Assembly (NCBI RefSeq): GCF_032854445.1
Contig: NC_088300.1
Coordinates: 43,932,984 to 43,996,983 of the forward strand
Length of the DNA: 64,000 nucleotides
Source of the DNA: Liolophura sinensis
Taxonomy: Eukaryota; Mollusca; Polyplacophora; Chitonida; Chitonidae
Direction of reading: 5' to 3'
How positions within the stretch are numbered: position 1 is the stretch's first letter; each line of letters begins with the position of its first letter. The position numbers were made by a program, and so were the translations under genes. Below the pieces are notes generated by a model. That model was not told the DNA's origin. It saw only the letters and a program-made list of their open reading frames with translations, and made no database searches. Positions 46,015 to 59,800 of the stretch are shown here, piece after piece.

Positions 46015-46827
46015 ACGCTCTGTTTAATACCTATTACTTTTTCCTTTTCCGGCAGTCACAATTAATACCTCTACTAGCAGGTACAATGACCAAAAAGTTT
46101 ATCGTTTGGAGAGAGAGTAATTATCTTATCATTTTCAGGGGTTTATTTGCAGCAAGACTTGCACAGTTAATTACTTCCGTTTATTTCATTCATCAAAACT
46201 TCCTGGCCCATGCAATTTAAGACCTTCCGGGGGCCTTAAGTTATGGACCGGGAACGAGGGGCATTCCTGTCCGCCATCCGAACTGCAAGTAATTACTTTT
46301 TTATTCTGCCGAAAATGGTTGTGATTAGTCTTCTTACTGTCTTTCGCGGTGAAATCATCACTGAATCATCTGTCTAAGGCTGTCTAAGCGAGAGGCAGAC
46401 ATCTTATCTTTCCTCCAAATATTTTCCAGTCAGTTCTTCATGGAGATATTCATGAAGATATTTCGAGTGAATAGTTTTCAGCCGGTCCAATGAAATGCCA
46501 ACCATCCTGTTGAAGCTAAAATAATATCTGCTTTATGACATGATGCCTAAATGTAATATAAGGTTGTCTTCTAGAAACTCGACACCGAAGCATATTTCGC
46601 CGTTCGTTTTCTTGCGTTTCATAAACAGACGAGGAATGAAAAATTAGGAGCTTCTTTCACTTGATGTGGAAAGACGAAGGCATAAAAAAGTTGCATCAGT
46701 GGTTTCTTCAACAACTGTCTCATTTAGTCGTGAAATTAGAAGAACAATGGTTATGAACGAAGATTTTCACGAGCGAACAGTTTTACGTTAGATCTATTTC
46801 ATTGATTCCCCACTATACCAGCCAAGA

Positions 46828-46830
<3 letters not shown>

Positions 46831-46888
<58 letters not shown>

Positions 46889-46907
46889 ATTATTATTATT
46901 ATTATAT
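46831..46907. repeat. (AT)n followed by (ATT)n microsatellite
   Basis: About 26 AT dinucleotides pass directly into about eight ATT units. Compound simple repeat. Confidence 0.97.
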
Positions 46908-49900
46908 TCCCCATATAATAATAGTATAATTTGTTGTATTTTTTAAAACAGTACGGAGATGCAAGAAAGTTGGTTGGTTAGCCACTCGCGTGATTGCTAA
47001 ATATAGTTATGTTTCTTGATTGGTCTTTGGTTCATTGATAGACGTAAGTATTGACCGGTTGATTACCTGATTGATTGGGTACCTGGATACATTGATGAAG
47101 ATTTAAGTTTCAGATTGGTGGATGTCATTAATAAAATGCTTTAGTTACAAGAGCGTTATCTTTATTTGACATCGATGCTTTCTGTATGTTGGTGGAGACC
47201 ACTCTAAATTCGAACCATTGACCCCATAGTCAGCATGCACCTACTCGGCGGCAATACACATCGATCGTATCGGTCATAACAGATGTTATACTGGAAATAA
47301 CAAATGTAAGTTGTTGGAATAATTCTACATCATCCTCTGCTTATATTCAGCGAGAAAATATCAAGTAACAGATATATCGCCAAAATACAAATTGTATAAC
47401 CACTCAACAAATGTATATCTCACCAGTTTGAAAGAATATTAACGCGGTAGCTGACCAGATGCTTATTCTTCTTCACCGAAAGTGAAATATTACACTGACA
47501 TCTTAAAGGCAAGGAAAATACTGACATGGAGTATATGTCAGAACATTAAACACTGCCTATGAAGTAGTTCGACCGAGTAAAATATGTTTGAAACATTTGA
47601 TTTTACAAAGGCCTTTTCTGATCATGTTGTATATGGCACATACAGACTGCCAGACATCTGCATTCAAAATGCTCGAATATGTAGAGTTATGAATGCCTAG
47701 CCGAATGAACCTTGAAGCGAACTACCTCACGTCATTAATATATATACCACTGGAAGGGCCCAAACAGACTATTGAATGGGATTTTTTAAAAGCATTTTAC
47801 ACGATGAAAATAATACAAGGTTCTAAAACCAAATCATATAGCTGTTTTCATTGTTTATGTCAGTGTTTTCTTTGACTTCACAGGTCTGGCAAATTATCAA
47901 AACAGAGTAAGCAGTTATTATAACGCCTATATACATGTACATACCTTTAAATATGTAGTACTTCGGCCGTAGATAATATCACCCCACCCCTTACCACTCG
48001 CCAGAGATGTCTTTTCCTTAACCTAAAAAGCAAGATGACATGCGAAATAAAACGAACTTTGCACTTAATACACTGACATGTGTTTATGTACTGAAACATA
48101 GTAGGGTTTCATGTATATTGGCTTAAGCAGACAGGGGGTATTCAATTTAACCACCTCAGCATGTAGGCATATGTTTAGTGCACAGTTACCTCAAAAGACA
48201 CAACCGTACGTATCCTGTATGTGGCGTTAGTCAACAATCAAATAAATAAATAGACTAGGACTACCTGCAGTTTTACGGCTTCCAAGCCGTCTGTATGAAT
48301 AGTTTCAACCTCTGCTTCAGTACAGAGCAGTTTGCGATATAACAATATAACTATCGTCCAGCAACACAGCCAAGATAGTACATTAAAATACACAGTCCGC
48401 TTTGGGAAATCATGGAAAATTTACAAAGCAACTCAAGAGCATGTCATCGCCCAGTTCTCCTACGAGCGTAGGTTAAATGAATGGGCTTAGCTTTCTATTT
48501 CTGAAATTAAATAAACACTTCCATCGGGAAAACTATTAATCGTAGCTCAAACACTTTTAGGTGACGTGTTTTTTAATTTAAAGGCCATTGGTATTATGTG
48601 AGGTCAAAACTCTAAAATTACTTTTTCATAACATCTGCAAAATACACCAGAATACATGGAAATGATTTTACATCAAACTTCAAAAATTTTTATGACGTTA
48701 CATATATGACAATTCTAAAGTTTTATTGGATCTTTTTCAAAGCTTTATGTAACTTGTATTGCTATAATTTTACTGAGAAGGATCCATGCATTGGTTCTTG
48801 AGAAGATGTTTAAAGGTATTGCTCGAAATTCAATTTAGTCGCCAAACTAAATGACCTAGAAAAACAAACTTCACAACAGTTGAAGATAATATCTTCGACA
48901 GTTCTATGTTAGATTTCAAAAAGCTGCGAATTGCAGTGGTCGCATACGTCAGTACAAATATAAAAGAGTGTAGCGCAGTCATCCAGGGCTAGAAAAAACA
49001 CAAGAAGACGAAAATAATAACTTTAATATTCCGAGCAAGAAACTTGAAAGCCTAATGAAGAAATTATTTAATCGTACGCCCGTAGGCCTATAGGCACCAA
49101 ATATCTAAATGGTACAACCGTTATATTCGTCGCCGTCTGAATTGCACAAAATATCCGCTTTATCGGCTACTAGAGCAAAAACTTTACAGCTCAGAGGTCA
49201 TATCCGTTTTTACATGACACGTCTCAAATGGGAGATAGATACAAATTATTTCACAAGCCTATGGCGTTTTTAATTCGATCACGTGACGATTTATAACATA
49301 TCATAAAGTAAGCTTTAAACTTGACAACTGACAATGACGGGCCCAAGTTGTGTTGTATGCTGTGCTTAACTAGGCCAAGGTCAAGGCTATACGTACTCTG
49401 GCGTTAATGCCATACAAAAAGGCCTACCGGTGCTTAATTTCATGTCACTTATCATCACGGGTTTCATTGAGTAATACTTTTAATAGCAATCTAGTCCTAT
49501 ACAGTTAGCCTATGTCTGCTACCAACACGTAAAGTCTTCCTCAGTTATGAACACTCAGCTAGATCACATGATCCTCGTGCACAGTCACGAGGTGTGTTGA
49601 CAGGATAGGACAAAAAACAGGGGCGTAGCGGAGAAGTTTGTCCAGCACACAAGACGAGATGTCCAGCCGTCTACCGTCCTCGCCATCCCGTCAGCTGGGA
49701 ACAGCCCCGGGCCTTGTGTCCTGCCCTGTTTGCCAAGCCAGGTAGAGTTATCAGCGTAATCTAGCACAACTCAGAATTACGCCATATCGGAGGGCTGGCC
49801 TCTAAATATCCATCCTTAGCACTAGGCATATAGCCAGTTTCATTCTGTCGAGTGCGTAGAGATTATCGTGTCATACATTTCTGCATCTATGCCACTTTAC

Positions 49901-50085
49901 TTCATTCGTTGTTATGCCCATAAATTCTTCCTCCGTGACATTTATAGCCCGGAAAGACCGCAGTTTTAACAACAGGCTACATGGGTAGGCCTAAATTTAA
50001 AAAGTCCATCCGACCGGAATCATGAAAATTAAACTACTGGTATAAAAAATTCAAAGCCCTCCAATAGACAGTATAGGTTTATTTA

Positions 50086-50189
50086 TACATACACACACAC
50101 AAGCACATACACGCATACATACACGCATACACGTACGCATACATACATACATACACGCACGCACGCATATATATATATATATATATATT
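50086..50189. repeat. CA/CATA/CACG/AT compound microsatellite
   Basis: ACACACAC, then ACATACACGCAT-type units, then CGCACGCA and a run of about 11 AT units. Confidence 0.95.
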
Positions 50190-50871
50190 AATGATGAAGG
50201 AGGTTTTGAAGGTTGTAAACATTATTGCGTTGGGTGAAGGAAAGTCAGAGGAGGATACTGCAGTACGGTTGATATAACCTTGTACTATCACACTTATACT
50301 ATCACATAGGCCTGCATGCACATGTGTATCTTCTCCGGCATATAATAGGATACAGTGGGGGGCCTGTGGCCAGCAGACATGGAAACGTCTTACAGCTGCG
50401 TGTGGACGGCCGTGTATTTCCTAACATTTGTATAAGTTGGTTGTATTTTTTATGTTTTTTTTTTCGCGTGAATGACAGTTGCACTGTACGGATTTATGTT
50501 TAAAAATTTTTTTGTACCAGTCGGTACGACATAAGCCAATGAACGCACTTTTGCTGTCGCATTATTTTTTCTTTTGTTTTTTTCTAAGTATCTCCTAATT
50601 CATCTTGTTTTACGTTCGTTTTGCTATATGAAAGCTATTTGTATTTCGTGTTAGAATATTGTTACTTTCACACACTTTGCCTTCCAGTCAATTCTATACC
50701 CTACTTGAATTAATGCTAGTCACCAAAGGATTTGAAAGTGCCTTTATGTCATGTATGTCACTGTTGTTGAATAGCGCTCGTATATCAGCTGGGTCCCATG
50801 TTTCAGGCATGTTCCATTTCCAAACCAACCTTCGGGGGGTGTGTTTGCCAGTCAATGTCAACAATGTTGTC

Positions 50872-53800
50872 ATGTGTTCAAGTTTCGGGCGTCTGCGCCC
50901 TACAAAATCAACTGTAACGTTTACTGTCAATGGGAAACAGTACACAGGTGAGCTTAGTCAATTTGAACTGAGTAAAATGCCAATCACACTCAATAAAGAA
51001 CCATGATCATTGGTACTGATTTAGCTCACATGATGATACGCAAAAGACATCACATCAAAAACCGCTTCAGTAGCCTAGTGGTTAGAGAGTCCGTTTCGAA
51101 GTCGGGAGACTCCGGGATCAAACCCGGTTCGAGTCGTATCAAAGATGTTAAAACTGGTATACTTGCTGCTGCCTCGCTTGGCGCTCAGCACTGAGAAACA
51201 GGATTGGTTGGCCAGGTGTCAGTATAATGTGATTGGTTGGGGTGTCATACCTCGTGTCTTCGGCATAATACTTTGGCGGCATGGGTTCACCCTGCCACAA
51301 GATGACAAAATATACACACATACTGACTGCTGGGCCTCATAGTCACACCTGACTCTAAAAGCTTTGGCGTTCAGGATGAAGGGGATAGTGCAACGACTGG
51401 TTGACCCGTATCAGTATGCTTGTTAATGACTCTGGCCCTGCGGCTTACTTGCCTTCAGTAAAGCGTCTCAGTGAAGCAGCACTAGATAAAAAAGCGGTGG
51501 AAATCCGTCCTGCAACAAGGAGGCACATTACATGCACTCTAAGGATTCCTTCGTCGTCATATGACTGAAACATTGTTAAGTACGACGTTAAACCCCAAGC
51601 ACTCACTCACTCACCAAATCAAAACTGTCGTATAGGCCTATACGTGTGAGTGTTAATAAATACAGTTTCGTGAGCAAAGGCCTGCCCCAGGGATCACGAG
51701 GAGATCTTAGACTTAAGTCAAAATTCCAAACCCCTATAAAATTGTTATTTTTTCTTAAGTAATAAGGCAAAACATATTGCTTTTCATTCTCAAGTTATGG
51801 GTAAGTTATTTTACAACAAATTTCAGCAAATGTAGCGGAAAGGAACATACCAAATTTAGTGGTTGAAGTTTAGACTTAAGTATAAGATTGCTTCGTGATA
51901 GTGGGCTGTAGTGTCTATCCATGATGCCTTCATTTTAGTGGGAAGGTCTGTCAGCAACTTGCGGATGGTCGTGGGATTTCCCCGAGCTCTGCCCGGTTTC
52001 CTCCCATCATAATGCTGGCCGCCGTCGTATTCTTGAGTACGGCGTAATCAAATAAATAAATAAATAAATTCATTCATTTTATCCAGCGTCAAATATCGTT
52101 ACGTAATTACCAGAATAAGCAATGTCGAAACAGTCAAGACCATCAGTCATTCATTATCAGCGTCTTGCTATCTGAACATTGCATTTCACTCAGTAGAGGC
52201 TATATACCATTTCAACCTCTTTTTTGTCAGCTGGAAACGAGCACAGCGCCACTACGTCTCTGAACCAGTTCCTAAGACAAAACCACGTGTCGTTTGGTAC
52301 CAAGTTCATGTGTCGTGAGGGAGGGTGTGGTTGTTGTACTGTTGCCGTCATGTTGACCAATCCCGTGGACGGCAAGACCGAATCTGCATCCATTAATTCG
52401 GTACGTTGTACTCAGACGGGACTAAATATACCATGACTCCGCCCTACATTAATGGTTCATATTATTAATCCTAAATTGACGTAGATTCTTATGTATAAAG
52501 AGATAAACCACAGTCACAAGTATCTATGGTGACCTCTTTAGAAAGCTGATTAGTCTAAAATTTTCTGCCGGTCAGAGGTTCGAATCCCGGTGCCCCTGGT
52601 TCGGCATAGGTTTTTTGATAGCTGACGACAGTTTCTATATCTGTTATTTGCCCGGCAAATGGCGCCGTGTTTCATATAAAAAAAGTCACATGTAAAAGAG
52701 TGTGGAAATATGAGGATCTGTAGCCCAGTATACCAGAAATTTATCCGCCGTCCTCCCAAGGACAACGGACATCATTCATTCAAAATAAGAAAATACATAC
52801 GCTGACATTGAACAAAATAGTACTCGGTTCCCCACATATTTCGGGACATATTCCACTCTAGTCATAGTTTATGGAACTCCACCCCTACAAAGGGTAGATA
52901 TAAGTGGAATCTTCTTGAGAACGCCATACAACACTAAATCAGATTAATATATGTATAAAATAAACAGTACAAGAGCTATTACAGTATAGGTAACATGCGG
53001 TGTCTGCGTAAACTTGTGCATCCGTCACGCATCACGTATTTTCCTCCCGTCCCGCAGTGTCTCTGCCCTCTGTTTGTCTGTGACGGATGGACAATCACCA
53101 CAGTGGAAGGAATCGGACAACAAAGAACAGGGCTTCATCCCATACAACAACACCTTGTGGATTATAACGGGAGTCAGTGCGGATTCTGTAGTCCGGGAAT
53201 GGTTATGACAATGTACAGGTGAGATACAAAACCGAATATCTGCAGGTATCCATAGCTGTACCATATATAATGCATGTAAGCGTAAGCGTAAACCTCAAAA
53301 AGGCAAAGACGTGTGAAATACGAAGGCATATTTATTTATTTATTTATTTGATTGGTGTTTTACGCCGTACTCAAGAATGTTTCAGTTATACGATGGCAGC
53401 AAGCATGATTGTGGAAACCCACGACCATCCACGGATTGGTATAACTATTAATGAAGCCAAATAATATAGACGATCATGCTTAACATTTGAGTATTAGTCT
53501 AATTCTGCTCGTATTGATCAAATTAACCGAATGAAGTCCGCAGTGGATTTTTAAGACACTTACTGATTCCTTAATTGTTAATTGGGGGATCGATTCCACG
53601 ACCTCAGCTTTGACTGTTTCTAAAAATTTGAAAGGAACGCTTGTCTATGGATGTTTAGTGATAAAATTGGAAACCCTTAATGAGTCTTTCACATTTTGAA
53701 GTTTGTAGGCTATAAAGTATATAATTTATGCACGATATCGAATTGTCCAATTTTGACTGAAACCAATATTCCATTGTGGAAGCGGCTCGAGATCTTTGCG

Positions 53801-56800
53801 ATCTTGATCTTCGCCACTATTTTGTTAAATATGCATGTTCTCACCTGACAAAAGCCCCCCCCCCTCCTCCCGACAAAAAATCCACGGACAAAAACCCCTG
53901 CGGACACATGCCCCTCGATCAGTATTAAGAGTATAACATGAAACATCCTCCATGAAGTATCTTTCATATTTTAATACATGTTTGAAATCAGTTTGTACCC
54001 CCTTCTTACTCGTTCAAATTCCATGTATTCTGACCGTTTTGGGACGAGATAGAAAAGGGTTAATATATCTGCCAGAGCTATACAGAATGCCAGACCTCTA
54101 TTCCAGGCTTGTCCGAAAACTAAAGAAGTCAAGTATGCTATACAATAGCTCTTTTGCTGCTTGTGTAAGATTTTTTCCCTACTCTAAGAAAGAATCCAGG
54201 ACAAAAGCCCCCGCGGACAAAAGCCCCGATATGTGTTCACCATAACAGATATATTTAAACATTTAGATTATTGAGAAATTTAAAACAAATCATTTTCTTT
54301 AGAGATGTTAGGCTATAGCATGTAAATTATATTTCCGGAATAGAATATCAGCTTGCAGCCTGTGTAAGACTTTTTTCTATTCTAAGAACACAAATTTGAT
54401 ATACATGTCAACGTTTTCTATCCCGGGACCTGGCATGCTGAGGCGGCGCCCAGAGAGGTACGATAAGAAAAAGCAAACTTCAGAATCTCAGTACATTTCT
54501 GTAAATTTCCAAATCAAAAGTATAAAACTTGGTCGAATCACCCATAAAAGTTATTTGGCCATAAAAGAGATGGTTGCTGAGTAATAACCCTCCAAAAATG
54601 CACTCTCGATCAAAAGCAACAATTTTTCGTTCAAATGAGGCATTGTATTTTTTTTATTTACATTATGAAGATTAACGTTAACCAGAAAAATGTCTTCCCT
54701 GAACTTTGCTGTGTATATTTCTACGTGCTGTCACAGTTTCGTTTTGGTTAATTTTTGTCTTCATATGTTAAAAATAAACTTCATACTGTGATCAGTTTTG
54801 TCAAACTTTGGCAACTAATATCCGTGTTTCTGCCATAATCTCTCGGTCATCCTTCACAATACGGTGAACTAACGGAGTCACTGTGGTGAACAGGTTGTAC
54901 CTCGAGGAACGGGTCGAATCTTTGTGGGCTTATTTTTTTTTCCTCTGGCAACATACTATTTGTGTGAGTAAAGATATAGGCTATCTTGCATTAGATAAGT
55001 TGAGTTATAGTAGATAATTGCTCAGTCATGGTACTACGTAACGTGTATAGCGAAATCATTCGAGAATCCTGGTTGAGAATACACGTGGCCCTCTAGCTAT
55101 TGTTAACATTAACATGTTATGCTCAGCGTATATGGCCAAGTATATGGCCCAACATTTGTGATATATGTATTTAACTGATTGGTGCATAACAGCGTGCTCA
55201 AGAATTTTTCAGAAAGTTACATTAGTGGTGCATTGATATTCCCCATTCTACAATGTCTCATGCAAAAAGAGATATTTCAGCCTGACTGGAGCAGGCTACC
55301 AACTTCCCGATTTTATGAGTTATACATTGCTTCAAAGCATTCTTGTCATATAACAGGCAAAAGGAAGTAAAACAGAACTGAAAACAGAAATAGCCTTACG
55401 AGTGTGTCAGCAGCTGTCAGTCAAAGCTATAGTCAGTTTCGCATCTCGAGGTACACATTTTGTTTTGCAATGGGTCCCATGCGCCTTACCATACCAGGTT
55501 CTTTACATGCTAAAGCCTAACATCTCTAATGAAAATGGTTGATTCCAAATGCTTGCAGGAATTATGGTTTTAACCCTAGAAAACAAAAGAAAGAAAACGT
55601 ACTTGTCTCGATCTTTCAGATTGTAGATGTTCAAAAACATGTAGCCAGTATTTATTTTTTTCCGAATTTCAGGGAATTAATGATACGTGTATACAAAAGC
55701 AATTAAAATATAATGGTTCCGATTTAACGTTAAAACCACTGATTTGTTTTATTTATCATATACATCCATGTAAAGCATATAAAATAGAAACAGTTACACA
55801 GTAACCTATAAAAACAAATTTTCCTCTCCTGCCATACGTGGGAAGATCTGCCAGCTACCTCCGGATGGTCGTGGGTTTCCTCTGGGCTCTGCACGGATTC
55901 CTCCCACCATAATGCTAGCCGCCGTCGTATAAGTGAAATATTCTTTAGTACGGCGTAAAACACCAATCAAATACATAAATAAATAAATAAAAACAGATTT
56001 ATTATATTATATTCCTATTATTATTTTAAAGAGTATTCAAACATAATATTTTTCTTGTACACCAAAATATAATTTGGTTTAAATTTCTAAATAATCTAAA
56101 TTTTTAAATACAGCTGTTAAAGTGAACTCATAAAATTGCAGAAGATGCCTGTTAACCGACTCAAGAAGCATACGTTAGGTCAGGGGTAATGTGATTCTGT
56201 GAATCATAGTAACCTATAACCTGTAAGCCATGCTGAGAGATTTCAGCCAGACAAATTGAATATAGTTGTGGATGCTTTGGAGAGTAAACATATTTGCTTG
56301 ACGAAAAGCATTCGATAATAATATTATACATCAGAGAAAGTCAATTTTGCCATAATATTTAGAAATAGTATGTGTAGAACGTCTATGAGAGGAAAGCTGT
56401 TGAACCAGAGTGCCCGATTGGAAAAGATTTGATGACTAGTTTTTGGATGGCAAACGTAGTCACACTATATTAATTCCCGTCAAAAAATATTTAACATCAT
56501 GTTTTTTAAACTGTTGGATATGTTTTATCGGTTAATTAATACGACGGGACTTTAATTTGTCCGACGAGGTTTTTGTCCGCTGGGGTTTTGTCCGCTGAGG
56601 CTTTTGTCCGCTGAGGCTTTTGTCCACCGGGGCTTTTGCCCGCCGGGACTTTCGTCATGGATTCTTCTCACCCTGTATTCCGAACTGTTAGTTAAACCCA
56701 AGAATTCGTCCGGTATATTGAATGTTCACGACAACGTGTTTGAATTAAAAGGAAATATTTAGTCTGACGATGTTAATAAGCAGGCCTGGTTCTTCTCCAT

Positions 56801-59800
56801 TCTAGTCTGCTAGAGAACAACCCGAGCCCTACAAAGCGGTTTGTGGAGGATGCTTTTGACGGTAACATTTGTCGATGTACAGGTAGGTTCGTTATTCTGT
56901 ACAGTTAGAAATTTGTAATATCACAGTATTATGTCAAGATCTAATCTGGGACCATTGTACACAGTTATATAAGTTGACTGTCGACATCAGAGACGTCGCC
57001 AATGAAAAGACTCACTTCACATAACTCGACATCTTCATCTTTCTTGATATATTGCCGCCTTATTGACAGGTTATAGGCCAATTCTTGATGCCATGAAATC
57101 TTTCGCCAAGCAAGTTCCGGATATTGAGGTTAGTATACATTTCGCTAGTTGTTAGATAAAACAGGCACCAAAATTCCACCAAAGCCTTCTGATAGACATT
57201 GGAAATTCTACACTGAGATATAACAGAAGTTATTGGGTGTATCAGATATTGTATACGGATATTTTGTGCCATTAGTAATGAGACAGAATTGTTTTTCCTC
57301 ACCAGGATATACGGACCAAAGTTTGTAAGAAAACTGGCAAGCCGTGTGAAGGAGGATGTTCGTCCCAGAATTCCCTCCACATCCTGTCTCAGGATGCCCA
57401 GTGGTATCGTCCTACATCCCTGTCAGAGCTGTATCAAATTCTGGGTCAGCATAAAACTGAATCGGTCCGCCTTACATTCGGCAGCACCGCTTCAGGTGTG
57501 TAATGTTCTCTCCCATGGTTTTACCTTTGATCCTGAAACTTTTAATCATTTTCATTATTTCATAACTATGCAGACCGCAAATGTTCAACATTGTTTTGTA
57601 TACGATTCGGGCCCTATAATCAGTTTTATTGTGGAAAAGTTTTTTGCTTCTATGTACGGCCTTGCCTGAAGGGTTTAGACCATACCTATGAAGCCATTTC
57701 AAGACTTGCAAGAATTCATTCTTGTATATTTTGCATACTGTTTTTAGGCGTGTACGGTGATTTGGGACCATGGAACTACCAGGTCATTGTGGACATACAT
57801 GCCGTTAAGGAGCTCTCCACCATCGCTGTAAGTCAAGAACTCATATACCAGGGTTTGGGATTGACTATCGTTGTCGTTGGGCCATCTTAACGCTCACAAA
57901 TAAATAACTGACTACAATTTAAACTGAAGCCAAATATTAACAACTGTTATATACTCTGTTTAATCATGATAAACATAAAGGGTAACTATATCAGTATTGG
58001 ACTCAAATGAACTATATATTGAATTAAATTATCAGTATTTTTTCTGGCAACCTCTGTACTAAATTGATTGTTGTGTAACTAAAGACGTAGATCAAGGGCC
58101 ACTTTCAGAAAGATGTCGCACTTGTACGATATCGCACATATAAGACAATGGTACGTTAACAGTGACGTACAAAATATCCTACGGCAAATGTACGATAAAA
58201 AATATCGTACGCTGCTTTGTGAAACTGAGCCCAGGGACTTCGTCCAGAAAACTTTAAAAAAAAAGGAAATCTCATATACCAATTCCCATTTTTCCTTCTA
58301 GGTTACGAGCACCCTGGACGTCGGCGCCAACCTCACCCTGGCCAATCTCATACAGCTATTTTTCAGTAAATCCACACAAGCTGGGTATTCCTACCTCTCT
58401 ACGATAGGAAGTCACCTGAGTCGTGTGGCCCAGTCACAAGTCAGAAACGTAATATCACCTTATTTTCACAGGTCTTTACAGAGTGCGATTTATAGATCAT
58501 TAATTCACACGTCGAATGCGACCATACACAAACGAAACGGACCAAACAATGTTTATGCAAGTTGTATCTGGGGTCTTAGATTTATGTCTAAATTTCAAAT
58601 CACTTAAAATGTGTTATTTTTATGTAAAAAGGTCAAAATATTGCCTGACAACGTAAATTCTTGAAAAGTTACAACAATTTAAAACTAAAATAACTGAAAG
58701 GAGATACCAAATTTATAAATAGTCTTAAGTTTATGTTCGCTTCTCGATCTCTGGGCCTGATGTGTTTCTTTTTAACTGGACAGTTTTTTGTTGCATATAC
58801 AGCTGGAGTAAATAATGCAGTTTAGCATAAAGTGACATATGTGTGAAATATTATGCCATATCTTTTATGTCTTTTTTGTACTTTGGACTAAAGTTAGTTT
58901 GGCTTGACACTTGACATGTAGGTTGGCTCTTGGGCGGGTAACCTTGTCTTGAAGCAAAAACATCCGGAATTTCCCTCTGACGTCTTCATCTTGCTGGAAG
59001 CAGTTGGTGCTACACTTACAATAGGTAAAATGTATTGTTAGTCACTTATCGTCATTTGATAGAAGATCCCGCGCGTTTTCCTCAATCAGGAGAAATGAAC
59101 TCGCATGTTCAAAACTACCCCAAACTTAAAGGGGGAACCTTAACAATAATGAATCTCGTGTGGACTGGGTGACATTAAGCAGTCGACAACACTCGAGGGG
59201 CAGTTTAACTTTCCTTGAAGACCATTCAGGGTCCATACTTATGAAACGTCTTAACAGCTACAAATTAAATATTGTCCTATAGGAAGTTTGAAATTTGTAC
59301 GCTGATCCTTTAATGCTGAACAAAGTACCAACCAGATTTTGACTTCTTTCCTGTTCTGAGTTTAAGCCCTTGCAATTTATTACTTAAGTTTGAAATTGAT
59401 CGCGATAAATGCTGACCCTGGTTCCAGAATCTTGAAGCTATATTAGACTTTAATCAGACTTAATCTTAACTTGTGGTATTTGAAAAGTTGAAAAATGAAA
59501 CAAGCCATGCAGGTGTACTTTTCCTTGTGTAGGGATCCTCGGAAATTCAGTTTCATGGAGGTATTAATATGTCTCATCTTTTATATTTAAATATCATGTG
59601 TTCTGTGGACATACATGTAAAAAGTTTTTGTTGTTATTTGCTTTACAAAGGACCTAACAGTGAAACGGTAACGCCGCTGGAATTCCTGTCTACTGACATG
59701 ACCGGCCGTGTGGTGGAACAAGCTCATCTTCCGACCCTACCTGACAAGACTTATGTCAGGACGTACCGTGTGGCGCCTCGAACTCAGGTCAGTTAAAAAA

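Larger units (their letters stand above)
45190..50650. other. Intergenic region without recognised genes
   Basis: AT-rich, only short unsupported open frames. Holds a dinucleotide/trinucleotide tract at 46831-46907, a small SINE family 1 tail at 48210-48253 (CTGTATGTGGCGTTAGTCAA then CAATCAAATAAATAAATAG), and a CATA/CACG microsatellite at 50086-50189. Confidence 0.55.

Noticed and set aside
50694-50945. Antisense open frame overlapping aldehyde oxidase exon 1 as a gene or transposon relic
   Set aside because: The opposite strand carries a clear, splice-bordered aldehyde oxidase exon, and I recognise no domain in the antisense frame.
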